DNA of 53,153 nt from Clostridia bacterium (GTDB lineage Bacteria > Bacillota_A > Clostridia > Oscillospirales > CAG-272), in assembly GCA_017452945.1 (NCBI GenBank), contig JAFTLD010000070.1, positions 1-53,153 of the forward strand, written 5' to 3'. The notes below the pieces were generated by a model. It saw only the letters and a list, made by a program, of their open reading frames with translations, was not told where the DNA came from and ran no database searches. Positions 42,751 through 50,590 of the stretch are shown here, piece by piece. A program made the position numbers and the translations under genes. Position 1 is the stretch's first letter; each line of letters begins with the position of its first letter.

Positions 42751-43335
42751 ATGCTGATGAAAAAGGAAAGCATATATCGCATCTTTTCAAAAATTCCCAC
42801 CTTGGAAACCGAGCGGCTGATTTTGCGCAAGATGCTGGTTTCGGACAAGGAGGACATATACGCCTATTCCTGCCGCGAGGACGTGACCGAATATCTGACC
42901 TGGGCTCCTCATACGAGCATTGCCTATACACAGGATTATTTGCGTTATATCGGGCAGAGGTACAGCGTGGGGGACTATTTTGATTGGGCGGTGGTCGAGA
43001 AAAAGAGCGGCAGAGTGATCGGCTCCTGCGGCTTTACGCGCTTTGATTACCCCAATGACGCAGGTGAGATCGGGTACGTGTTCCACCCGGATTTCGGTGG
43101 CCAAGGATATGCGACCGAGGCTGTGGGCGAGGTGGTGCGCTTTGGCTTTGTTGCGCTCAAATTGCATCGTATCGAGGCAAGGTACTTAAAAGGCAACGAT
43201 CGCTCCTGCAGACTCATGGAGCGTCTTGCCATGCGCTTTGAGGGCGAGAGACGCGAGGCAATGCTTGTCAAGGGCGCGTATCGCACCGTGGGGACGTATT
43301 CCATTCTGACAAGTGAGTATCAAAGGAAACAATAA
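42751..43335 (+). CDS. GNAT-family N-acetyltransferase, RimJ/RimL type
   Basis: 194 residues. TLETERLILRKMLVSD at the N-terminus and the acetyl-CoA loop region GYVFHPDFGGQGYATEAVGE, followed by HRIEARYLKGNDRSCRLMERL, are typical of the RimJ/RimL/SpeG-like clade that acetylates protein N-termini or small amines. The substrate is unknown. ATG 42751 (GGAG, 4-nt spacing) or ATG 42757 may be used. Confidence 0.9.
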   Translation: MLMKKESIYRIFSKIPTLETERLILRKMLVSDKEDIYAYSCREDVTEYLTWAPHTSIAYTQDYLRYIGQRYSVGDYFDWAVVEKKSGRVIGSCGFTRFDYPNDAGEIGYVFHPDFGGQGYATEAVGEVVRFGFVALKLHRIEARYLKGNDRSCRLMERLAMRFEGERREAMLVKGAYRTVGTYSILTSEYQRKQ

Positions 43336-43441
43336 CGTAGGGGCTTGCTCCCGCCGCATCACCGTAGGGGCGATTCACGAATCGCCCGCAGGAATTCGAA
43401 ATCCTGTATATCAACCGTAGGGCGGGGGCTTGCTTCCGCCG
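43336..43441. repeat. Cluster of CGTAGGGGC dispersed repeats
   Basis: Three related units follow one another: CGTAGGGGCTTGCTCCCGCC at 43336-43355; the palindromic CGTAGGGGCGATTCACGAAT... at 43363-43388; and CGTAGGGCGGGGGCTTGCTT... at 43416-43441. A small palindrome AGGAATTC/GAAATCCT lies at 43390-43405. A further copy of the first type lies on the other strand at 50309-50331. Non-coding. Confidence 0.75.
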
Positions 43442-43580
43442 TTCTGATTACTTGTGAATGATGCGTACGGCGTGTTTGCCGGGCGTTTTCTTCAAAGTAA
43501 CAGCCAAAGTAACAGTCACAAGTATGGCTTTTTGCTTCCAACTATGCTAAAATGATAGGCAAAGAGAAAGGAGGCGTTAT

Positions 43581-43991
43581 ATGGAATTTTCCGAAAAGCT
43601 AAAACAATTACGCAGCGAAAAGGGCATCTCGCAAGCCAAGCTTGCTGCCGATATTCATATAAGCCGCTCTGCCGTTGCAAAATGGGAAAACGGATTGGGC
43701 ATACCGAATGATGACTCTGTACAGCTGATCGCCGATTATTTCTGTGTGACAGTGGAAGATCTGAATGTGCAGTCCGGGGAGGTGCGGAAGAATGAGATTC
43801 CCGATACTTCAGTGGGAAAATCTGTCGCCAAAACGAGAAAACCTTGGTTAACGGTACTGATCATCGTGTTGTGCGTTGTCGGAGTTTTGGCATTGTTATT
43901 TGCTGCTATAGTGCTCGTGATAAGCGTGACTTTAATAATTGGCAAAGCACCCATGCAATCGCTCCCTGTGTTGCCGGCACTGCCGGGGTAG
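43581..43991 (+). CDS. XRE-family regulator with membrane segment
   Basis: 136 residues. An N-terminal Cro/CI helix-turn-helix (EKLKQLRSEKGISQAKLAAD, ISRSAVAKWENGLGIPN), a short polar linker, then one strong hydrophobic segment (about 90-117). A membrane-tethered DNA-binding protein is predicted, as in small clostridial XRE proteins with C-terminal anchors. AAAGGAGGCGTTAT precedes the ATG. The target is unknown. Confidence 0.87.
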   Translation: MEFSEKLKQLRSEKGISQAKLAADIHISRSAVAKWENGLGIPNDDSVQLIADYFCVTVEDLNVQSGEVRKNEIPDTSVGKSVAKTRKPWLTVLIIVLCVVGVLALLFAAIVLVISVTLIIGKAPMQSLPVLPALPG

Positions 43992-44002
43992 TTAGTATAA
44001 AT

Positions 44003-44032
44003 GCCCGCCGCGTTTGCGGTGGGTGTTTTTTG
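44003..44032 (+). terminator. Terminator after XRE gene
   Basis: Stem GCCCGCCGC (44003-44011) with GCGGTGGGT (44016-44024), loop GTTT, then GTTTTTTG. Confidence 0.85.
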
Positions 44033-44049
44033 TTGCTTTGAGAAAACCT

Positions 44050-44200
44050 TCTCCGTTCTTTTTGAGCAAGCGGCCGCAAAAAGAACCAAAAACGGCGTTG
44101 GGAGGGGCGCCTCTGCGGAGGCGACGAGGGCTGCGCGCCCTCGACCTGCGCCGCCTTTTGAAAAAGGCGGGCGAAAACTTTTTTATAAGATGTGGTGCCA
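44050..44200 (+). repeat. Solitary arm of the inverted-repeat element family
   Basis: Same module order as the right arms at 6315-6481 and 16315-16443: TCCGTTCTTTTTGAGCAAGC...GCAAAAAGAACCAAAAACGG, a GC-rich hairpin (GGCGCCTC-TGCG-GAGGCG), then GCCGCCTTTTGAAAAAGGCGG and GAAAACTTTT. It ends near GTGGTG without the full CGTCCGTGTGG terminus. No opposing arm is seen upstream, where the XRE gene and its terminator lie. Confidence 0.7.
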
Positions 44201-44258
44201 ATATCAGAATTGTGAAATGAGAAAATGCAATTGTGCTTTCGAAAACTTGCAAAAAGCC

Positions 44259-44287
44259 TTGACACAAAAGGGAAATGGGTGTATAAT
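44259..44287 (+). promoter_or_regulatory. Promoter of RpiR-family regulator and downstream genes
   Basis: TTGACA (44259-44264), 17-bp spacer, TATAAT (44282-44287). The start near 44294 makes ATG 44339 the sensible initiation codon rather than ATG 44303. Confidence 0.9.
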
Positions 44288-44338
44288 TAAAGTTGGTGTG
44301 CTATGAGCACCAATCTTGATGGCAGAAAGGAATCTGTT

Positions 44339-45202
44339 ATGAAAAGAGACATTTTAAGACTTCTTGAAGAGAATATGACCGGCTTTTCCAAGGGGCAAAA
44401 GCTGATCGCAAAATATATTTTGCAGGAATACGACAAGGCAGCTTACATGACCGCATCCAAGCTCGGCCGCGCTGTGGGCGTTTCCGAATCCACCGTTGTG
44501 CGTTTTGTTATCGAGCTGGGCTACGAGGGCTATCCCGAGTTCCAGAAATCGCTGCAGGAGCTGATCCGCACCAAGCTGACCTCCTTCCAGCGTATCGAGG
44601 TTACCAATAACCTGATCGGTAAGGGTGACGTGCTTTCCAAGGTGCTGGAGTCGGATGCCGAGAAGATCCGCAAGACGCTGGAGGGCATTGACCGCGAGGC
44701 GTTTGAAGCAGCGGTGAGCAGCATCGTGGGCGCAAAGAGCATTTATATTCTGGGTGTCCGCTCCTCGTCCTCGCTGGCATCCTTTCTTGATCACAGCCTG
44801 CGCATGATCTTTGATAACGTGCGCCGCGTACAAACTGCTTCGGGCGCAGAGGTGTTCGAGCAGATGCTGGGCGTGGGAGAGGGTGACGTAGTCATCGCCA
44901 TCAGCTTCCCCAGATACTCCAAGAGAATCATCAAGGCAACCGAATACGCGCACAAGAACGGTGCGGACGTGATCTGTCTGACCGACAGCGTGGAATCTCC
45001 GCTTGCCGCAAGTGCAGACCAGCTGCTGGTTGCACAGAGTGATATGGCGTCCTTTGTGGATTCGCTTGTTGCGCCTCTGAGCGTGATCAACGCGCTTGTC
45101 GTTGCCGTTTCGCGTGTTTGCCAGGAACAGGTGACCGAAAGACTTCGCCACCTTGAGGTGCTGTGGGACGAATACGACATTTACGACAAGACCCAGCAAT
45201 GA
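44339..45202 (+). CDS. MurR/RpiR-family transcriptional regulator
   Basis: 287 residues from ATG 44339 (AAAGGAATC ribosome binding site). N-terminal HTH_6 domain (ASKLGRAVGVSESTVVRFVIE) and C-terminal SIS sugar-phosphate isomerase-like domain (AKSIYILGVRSSSSLASFLDH; GDVVIAISFPRYSKRIIK). These regulators sense phospho-sugars. The stop overlaps the ATG of the flavoprotein gene by 4 nt, unlike the usual arrangement next to sugar catabolism genes, so it may regulate this operon or be carried along as its first gene. Confidence 0.92.
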   Translation: MKRDILRLLEENMTGFSKGQKLIAKYILQEYDKAAYMTASKLGRAVGVSESTVVRFVIELGYEGYPEFQKSLQELIRTKLTSFQRIEVTNNLIGKGDVLSKVLESDAEKIRKTLEGIDREAFEAAVSSIVGAKSIYILGVRSSSSLASFLDHSLRMIFDNVRRVQTASGAEVFEQMLGVGEGDVVIAISFPRYSKRIIKATEYAHKNGADVICLTDSVESPLAASADQLLVAQSDMASFVDSLVAPLSVINALVVAVSRVCQEQVTERLRHLEVLWDEYDIYDKTQQ

Positions 45203-46455
45203 GTATGGATTATAACGATTTCTCCCCTGTGCGCGTCGCTGTCGTAGGCGGCGGTGCAGCGGGCATGATAGCTGCAGTTGCTGCCGCCAATATGGGTGCA
45301 GCAGTCACGTTGTTTGAACGCAACGACCGCCTTGGCAAAAAGCTGCGCATCACGGGCAAGGGAAGATGCAACGTCACAAACGATTGCGACAGGGATACCT
45401 TCCTTGCCAACGTACCCACCAATCCCAGATTTTTGTATAGCGCACTGGCTGCGTTTACAACGGCCGATACTAAGGCTTTCTTTGAGGATCTGGGTGTGCC
45501 GCTCAAAACCGAGAGAGGCAACCGCGTCTTTCCCATGTCGGACAAAGCCATTGATATTGTCAACGCCATGAAGCGTGCCGTGCAGGATGCGGGTGTCAGG
45601 ATCATCAACGAGCGTGTGACTGCCTTGCATATTGCAGACGGGCGTGTGTGCGGTCTGCGCACGACAAGACCTTATGAATTTGACCGCGTGATCGTATGCA
45701 CGGGCGGTAAATCTTACCCTCTGACGGGCTCGGACGGTGACGGATACCGCCTGGCAGCCGATGCAGGGCATACCGTTACCCGCCTTTTGCCATCGTTGGT
45801 TCCTATCACCTGTGAGGGGCGTGCGTGCCGTGCGATGCAAGGCCTTTCCTTGCGCAACGTGGGTCTTTCGATCAAGGAGAACGCTTCGGACAAGCTCGTT
45901 TACCGTGATTTCGGGGAAATGATGTTCACACATTTCGGCCTGACGGGACCCATGATTTTGAGCGCATCTGCACATTTGTCGGATATTACACCCGGAAAAT
46001 ACACAGCCTATATCGATCTCAAGCCCGCGCTGGACGAAAAAACGCTGGATGCGCGCTTGCTTTCGGATTTTTCCAAGTATCAGAATAAAGACTTTGTCAA
46101 TAGCCTTGGCGACCTCTTGCCGCAGAAAATGATCGAAACCGTAGTGGAACGTTCGGGGATCGATCCCCGCAAGAAGGTCAATTCGATCACTGCTGCCGAA
46201 CGACACGCGCTGGTTACACAGCTCAAGGCCTTTCCCGTGCGTCTGAGCGGATTTCGCCCAATAGACGAGGCCATCGTGACCAAGGGCGGTGTGGATACGC
46301 GGCAGATCAAGCCTGCCAGCATGGAATCCCGCCTTGTTTCGGGACTTTACTTTGCGGGTGAGGTGCTGGACGTGGACGCATACACGGGCGGCTTTAATTT
46401 GCAGATCGCCTTTTCTACGGGGCATTTGGCAGGAGAGAGCGCCGCAACCGATTAA
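45199..46455 (+). CDS. BaiN/HI0933-like flavoprotein
   Basis: 418 residues from ATG 45199. FAD-binding VAVVGGGAAGMIAAVAAANM, the family hallmark LGKKLRITGKGRCNVTND, TGGKSYPLTGSDGDGYRLA, and the C-terminal GLYFAGEVLDVDAYTGGFNL. Family members include C. scindens BaiN (reductive steps on bile acids) and proteins of unknown function called HI0933/YhiN. The reaction here is not known. The order flavoprotein-cmk-plsC-ispH/rpsA is a conserved clostridial neighbourhood. Confidence 0.92.
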   Translation: MSMDYNDFSPVRVAVVGGGAAGMIAAVAAANMGAAVTLFERNDRLGKKLRITGKGRCNVTNDCDRDTFLANVPTNPRFLYSALAAFTTADTKAFFEDLGVPLKTERGNRVFPMSDKAIDIVNAMKRAVQDAGVRIINERVTALHIADGRVCGLRTTRPYEFDRVIVCTGGKSYPLTGSDGDGYRLAADAGHTVTRLLPSLVPITCEGRACRAMQGLSLRNVGLSIKENASDKLVYRDFGEMMFTHFGLTGPMILSASAHLSDITPGKYTAYIDLKPALDEKTLDARLLSDFSKYQNKDFVNSLGDLLPQKMIETVVERSGIDPRKKVNSITAAERHALVTQLKAFPVRLSGFRPIDEAIVTKGGVDTRQIKPASMESRLVSGLYFAGEVLDVDAYTGGFNLQIAFSTGHLAGESAATD

Positions 46456-46475
46456 TAATTTTTGAGGAGATTCAT

Positions 46476-47159
46476 ATGATTCAGATTGCGATTGACGGAC
46501 CGGGCGGAGCCGGTAAGACCACGCTTTCCAAAGCGATTGCAAAAAAACTTGGTATTGTATACGTGGATACGGGTGCGATGTACCGCACCGTAGGCCTTTA
46601 CGTGCGTGATCACGGCTATCCTTTCGAGGATACCGCTGCTGTGATTTCACTTTTGCCCGAAATTAAGATCGAGGTCAAATTTGAGGACGGCGTGCAGAAT
46701 ATTTATCTCAACGGCACAAATCCCGGTGACCGCATCCGTGAGCCCGAGATCTCCATGTACGCTTCGGGCGTTTCCAAGATCCCCGAGGTCAGAGCCTTCT
46801 TGTTGGAAACCCAAAAGGAGATCGCGCGCAAGAACAGCGTGATCATGGACGGCAGAGATATCGGTACGGTGATTTTGCCGGATGCCGATCTTAAGCTTTT
46901 CATGACCGCATCTCCCGAGACTCGCGCAAAGCGCCGTTATCTGGAGCTGATTGAAAAAGGACAGGACGTTACACTTGAGCAGGTCATGGAGGAAATGGTA
47001 GCGCGTGACGCACAGGATGCAGGTCGAGAGATCGCGCCCGCTATTCCCGCAGACGATGCGATCATGTACGACAACTCCGGGCTGACCTTTGACGAGAGTC
47101 TGGAGAGTCTGCTTGCGTTCATCAAGGAAAAGCTTGGCGACAAGTTGAGTGATCTGTGA
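46476..47159 (+). CDS. cmk: Cytidylate kinase
   Basis: Phosphorylates CMP/dCMP. 227 residues with P-loop IDGPGGAGKTTLSKAIA, YVDTGAMYRTVG, and the NMP-binding segment MDGRDIGTVILPDADLK. GAGGAGATTC precedes the ATG. Confidence 0.97.
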   Translation: MIQIAIDGPGGAGKTTLSKAIAKKLGIVYVDTGAMYRTVGLYVRDHGYPFEDTAAVISLLPEIKIEVKFEDGVQNIYLNGTNPGDRIREPEISMYASGVSKIPEVRAFLLETQKEIARKNSVIMDGRDIGTVILPDADLKLFMTASPETRAKRRYLELIEKGQDVTLEQVMEEMVARDAQDAGREIAPAIPADDAIMYDNSGLTFDESLESLLAFIKEKLGDKLSDL

Positions 47160-47160
47160 T

Positions 47161-47799
47161 ATGAAGAGCGGTTTTTATAAGGTGTTCCATGGAACACTGC
47201 GAGGGCCCTTTATGTGGCTGCTCCGCGTGCACGTGCACGGTGCAGAGAATGAGCCTGCCGCATCCGACGGGCCTTATATCATCTGCGCAAACCATACCGT
47301 ATTCGCCGATCCCATTTTTCTGTGTGCTGCGACCAATCGGCAGCAGCCGCATTTCATGGCCAAAAAGGAGCTGTTCCGTATCCCGCTTCTGAATCTGCTG
47401 ATCAAGTCTTTGGGAGCGTTTCCGGTTGATCGCAAGGGCGGTGACGTATCAGCCATCAAAAAGAGCATTGCCATGCTCAAGGAAGGAAAGTGCGTGGGCA
47501 TCTTTCCGCAGGGACACCGCAACGTTGGCGTAAACCCTCGCGAAACCGAGATACATCACGGTATCGGTATGATCGCAAGCCGTACGCATGCAACCATCCT
47601 GCCGTGTTACCTCTGCATGAAGGATTACGAATATAAGCTTGGCCGCCGATTGGATATTGTGATCGGCAAGCCTATGTCTTATGAGGAATATGCGGGCGGG
47701 CTGAGCGGTACGGCTGAATATACTGCCATTACCGAAAAGGTGTTTGACCGTATCTGTACGCTGGGAGAGCAGTTCAGGGACGGAGAGAAGAGCGTATGA
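47161..47799 (+). CDS. plsC: 1-acyl-sn-glycerol-3-phosphate acyltransferase
   Basis: Forms phosphatidic acid for membrane lipids. 212 residues from ATG 47161, one base after the cmk stop. Motif I NHTVFADP (H-x4-D), AKKELFRIPLLNLLI, GAFPVDRKGGD and motif III FPQGHRN (family form EGTR) are visible. The stop overlaps the ispH start by 4 nt. Confidence 0.92.
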   Translation: MKSGFYKVFHGTLRGPFMWLLRVHVHGAENEPAASDGPYIICANHTVFADPIFLCAATNRQQPHFMAKKELFRIPLLNLLIKSLGAFPVDRKGGDVSAIKKSIAMLKEGKCVGIFPQGHRNVGVNPRETEIHHGIGMIASRTHATILPCYLCMKDYEYKLGRRLDIVIGKPMSYEEYAGGLSGTAEYTAITEKVFDRICTLGEQFRDGEKSV

Positions 47800-49835
47800 G
47801 CAGAGAGGTTTTGGTAGCCAAGCACGCAGGCTTTTGCTTTGGCGTGGGCAGAGCGGCTGAAGCCGTGGAGCGAGAGATCGCGTCGCACGCTCCCGGTACG
47901 CGCATTTTCACGTTGGGCAGACTGATCCACAACGATACGTACGTTGCCAGGCTTGCAGAGCAGGGCGTGGGCATTGCGCATGAGGAAGATCTGGAGCAAC
48001 TTTGTGCCCGGGCGTGCATGGCAGCACCGGTCAAGGTTTTTGTCCGCGCGCACGGTATGACCAAGGAAACACAGGCATTGCTGGAGCAGTGCCATGCAAA
48101 AAATCCATATTTTGATTTTGTGGATTGCACCTGTTCGTTCGTGCAAAAGATCCATAAGATCGTATCCGATCATAACAGTCCCGATCACGTGCTTTACGTA
48201 TTGGGCACGGCAGACCACCCCGAGGTGGTAGGCTTTCTTTCGCGTTTTGATGGTGAAATCATCGTTTTTTCCGACCTTGCGGAGCTTGAACGCATTCTGA
48301 CCCCTGAAAAGTGGGAAAAAGTATGCGCAAAAGTACCAATAATGGTGGCTCAAACAACACAAAAATTGGGCGAATGGTTAAAAACGAAAGAATTTATCAA
48401 AAAACTATATACAAATCCGATAATTTTTGATACAATATGTAGTATCACGGAAATTCGCCAGAAAGAGGTTGCAAGCCTTGCGGGCGCGTGTGATTGCATG
48501 ATTGTGATCGGAAGTCGGAGCAGTTCAAATTCGACAAAACTGTACCATATCAGCAAGAGTGCGTGTCCCGATACTTATCTGGTAGAAAATGCTGCACAGC
48601 TTTCTGCGTATGGACCGTTTACTCACCAAAGGGTGGGGATCGCTGCAGGCGCCTCAACGCCGCGCGATATAATTGAGGAGGTAGAAAAAACCATGAGCGA
48701 AGTTATTGAAAACTTTGAAGAGCTGTTGGAATCATCACTCAAAACTTTAAATACAGGAGATGTCGTTACCGGAACCGTTGAATACGTTACCGATGCAGAG
48801 ATCCAGTTGGACCTCGGCGCAGGCGTTACGGGTTACATCAAGGCCGAGCAAGTTGATGATTCTCCCGAAAAGTTGACTGACAGATTCCACAAAGGTGACA
48901 AGGTAGATGCCTTTGTCATTCGCGTCAGCGACATCGAGGGAGTTGCTGAACTTTCCAAGAAGCGCGTTGATTCTGACAAGAACTGGTACAGAATCGTCGC
49001 AGCAAAGGACACCGAGGAAGTGCTGGAGGGCATTGTCATCGAGGTTGTTAAGGGTGGCGTTATCGTTTCCATTGACGGCAACCGTGTGTTCGTACACGCA
49101 TCTCAGACCGGTGTTCCCAAGGATGGCGACCTGGCTTCCATTCTGAACACCACCGTTAAGCTGAGAATCATCGAGATCCGTGAGGGCAAGAAGGCTAAGG
49201 GCTCCATTCGTCTTGTACAGAGAGACGAGCGCCGCGCTCAGCAGGAAGCTTTCTGGAACGAGATCGAGGAAGGCAAGGTTTACACCGGTACCGTTAAGAG
49301 CATGACCTCTTACGGTGCATTCATCGACCTGGGCGGCGTTGACGGTATGGTTCACGCATCCGAGCTGTCCTGGAAGAGAATCAAGTCTCCCGCTGCTGTT
49401 GTTGCAATTGGCGATACCCTGACTGTATTTGTCAAGAGCTTCGACAAGGAGAAGAAGAGAATTTCTCTGGGCTACAAGACCGAGGAAACCAATCCCTGGT
49501 ACGTATTCACCCACACCTATGCTGAGGGTGACGTTGCATCCGTTAAGATCGTCAGCATGATGCCCTTTGGCGCATTCGCAGAGATCGTTGACGGCGTTGA
49601 CGGCCTGATCCACATTTCTCAGATCGCTATGACCAAGATCGCAAAGCCCGCAGACGTGCTTGAGATCGGCCAGATCGTTGACGCTAAGATCGTTGGCATT
49701 GACAACGAGAAGCAGAAGGTCAACCTGTCCATCCGCGCTCTCTTGGAAGAGGCTAAGGCTCTGCTTGAGGCTGCTCCCGCTGAGGAAGCAGTTGAAGAGG
49801 TCGCAGAGGCTGCAGAAGCTGCTGACGCCGAGTAA
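47796..49835 (+). CDS. ispH: IspH-ribosomal protein S1 fusion
   Basis: 679 residues, the fusion typical of Clostridia. Residues 1 to about 285 are HMBPP reductase (last MEP-pathway step, isoprenoid precursors) with the three [4Fe-4S] cysteines Cys14 (AGFCFGVGRA), Cys111 (DCTCSF) and Cys215 (FDTICSITEIRQ). From about 300 come four S1 domains (starting near GDVVTGTVEYV, EVLEGIVIEVV, KVYTGTVKSMTSYGAFIDL, DVASVKIVSMMPFGAF) and an acidic tail. Codon use differs along the gene: the S1 part is biased like ribosomal genes, while 48330-48560 is AT-rich with ATA, TTA and CTA codons. An internal GAGGAGG and ATG 48693 could yield free S1. Confidence 0.95.
   Translation: MSREVLVAKHAGFCFGVGRAAEAVEREIASHAPGTRIFTLGRLIHNDTYVARLAEQGVGIAHEEDLEQLCARACMAAPVKVFVRAHGMTKETQALLEQCHAKNPYFDFVDCTCSFVQKIHKIVSDHNSPDHVLYVLGTADHPEVVGFLSRFDGEIIVFSDLAELERILTPEKWEKVCAKVPIMVAQTTQKLGEWLKTKEFIKKLYTNPIIFDTICSITEIRQKEVASLAGACDCMIVIGSRSSSNSTKLYHISKSACPDTYLVENAAQLSAYGPFTHQRVGIAAGASTPRDIIEEVEKTMSEVIENFEELLESSLKTLNTGDVVTGTVEYVTDAEIQLDLGAGVTGYIKAEQVDDSPEKLTDRFHKGDKVDAFVIRVSDIEGVAELSKKRVDSDKNWYRIVAAKDTEEVLEGIVIEVVKGGVIVSIDGNRVFVHASQTGVPKDGDLASILNTTVKLRIIEIREGKKAKGSIRLVQRDERRAQQEAFWNEIEEGKVYTGTVKSMTSYGAFIDLGGVDGMVHASELSWKRIKSPAAVVAIGDTLTVFVKSFDKEKKRISLGYKTEETNPWYVFTHTYAEGDVASVKIVSMMPFGAFAEIVDGVDGLIHISQIAMTKIAKPADVLEIGQIVDAKIVGIDNEKQKVNLSIRALLEEAKALLEAAPAEEAVEEVAEAAEAADAE
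48405..48440 (+). promoter_or_regulatory. Possible promoter inside ispH
   Basis: TATACA, a 17-bp spacer and TACAAT overlap the codons for the DTIC motif (about 48409-48437). Each hexamer matches consensus at four or five positions. It lies in an AT-rich patch of an otherwise GC-richer gene. Confidence 0.4.
48676..48695 (+). promoter_or_regulatory. Internal ribosome binding site and start for S1 part
   Basis: GAGGAGG at about 48675-48681, 11 nt of A-rich spacer and ATG 48693 in frame at residue 300, precisely at the IspH/S1 boundary. It would give a free 380-residue S1 protein with four S1 domains. Confidence 0.55.
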
Positions 49836-49856
49836 TCTTATTACATAAGCAATGAT

Positions 49857-49890
49857 ATCCGCGTGTCGCAAGACGCGCGGGTATTTTTTT
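49857..49890 (+). terminator. Terminator after ispH-rpsA
   Basis: 11-bp stem (49857-49867 with 49872-49882, allowing G-T pairs) closed by a GCAA tetraloop, then ATTTTTTT. Confidence 0.92.
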
Positions 49891-50158
49891 GCGCAATTTT
49901 TTAAAATCACGGTAATGTTTTGCCGTTTTGATTGTTAATACAGACAAGCAAGCCATCAAGCCTTGGTTGTTCGCAACTCGTTTACAAAATTGTTTTCACA
50001 AATTTGAGTAAAATTTCGAAAAATTCGTCGTTATATAGAATGTGTATTTATTTTACGTGAAATATGCAAATTTTTGTAATAAATCGCCCGAAATTGACAT
50101 TTATATAAAGAAGGGAGTGATGCCATATGCGTGTCATGCGCACAATGCACAAAATTTC

Positions 50159-50187
50159 TTGACAAGCCGTGGAATATATGGTATAAT
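50159..50187 (+). promoter_or_regulatory. Orphan consensus promoter
   Basis: TTGACA (50159-50164), 17-bp spacer, TATAAT (50182-50187). No recognised gene follows within 400 bp; the expected transcript begins near 50194 with GGCTAAGGACCGCGTGG. Confidence 0.78.
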
Positions 50188-50308
50188 ATTCTTGGCTAAG
50201 GACCGCGTGGAACCAAAAAGCTAAAAAAACGATGAAGATTCTCACGACTCTTGACCGCTTAAAGACACACAAAGAATGACTATTGGGCGTGCGCACGGGA
50301 ATCGTGTG

Positions 50309-50331
50309 CGGGAGCAAGCCCCTACCCTACG
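50309..50331 (-). repeat. CGTAGGG dispersed repeat, second locus
   Basis: On the minus strand CGTAGGGTAGGGGCTTGCTC followed by CCG, closely matching the units at 43336-43356 and 43416-43441. Confidence 0.7.
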
Positions 50332-50590
50332 TCCAAAAAACAAAAAAATAAACCGTGCGTTCGGGGATCGCGTATAACCGGGGACGGGGCATTGTTACGC
50401 CGCCAGATACGCAAAACCGACACAAAAACTGATATTGCGGTGTAACACGGACTTGCCCTCCGTTACGCGCAACACGAAAAACACTTATACTATAAGGATT
50501 TTTAATGTAACAGAGAGCCATCCCTGTTGCATGAACAACTTTATCTATTGTTCATTAAATTAGAAAAATTGTACGAAGAAGGAGATTGTT

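Larger units (their letters stand above)
49891..50590. other. 700-bp region without a convincing gene
   Basis: AT-rich to about 50150, then mixed. It holds a consensus promoter (50159-50187), a hairpin CGCACG/CGTGTGCG near 50291-50310 and a CGTAGGG-type repeat (50309-50331). A 34-codon frame from ATG at about 50121 ends at TAA 50224, but it lacks recognisable similarity and overlaps the promoter. Near 50483 TATACTATAAGG may serve the protease gene. I see no conserved gene. Confidence 0.5.

Noticed and set aside
43336..43441. CRISPR array
   Set aside because: The repeated units differ in sequence and spacing, are partly palindromic and number only three.
50118..50224. Small 34-codon gene after GGGAGTG
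   Set aside because: The ribosome binding site is too close to the ATG, the frame overlaps a consensus promoter, and the peptide resembles nothing known to me.
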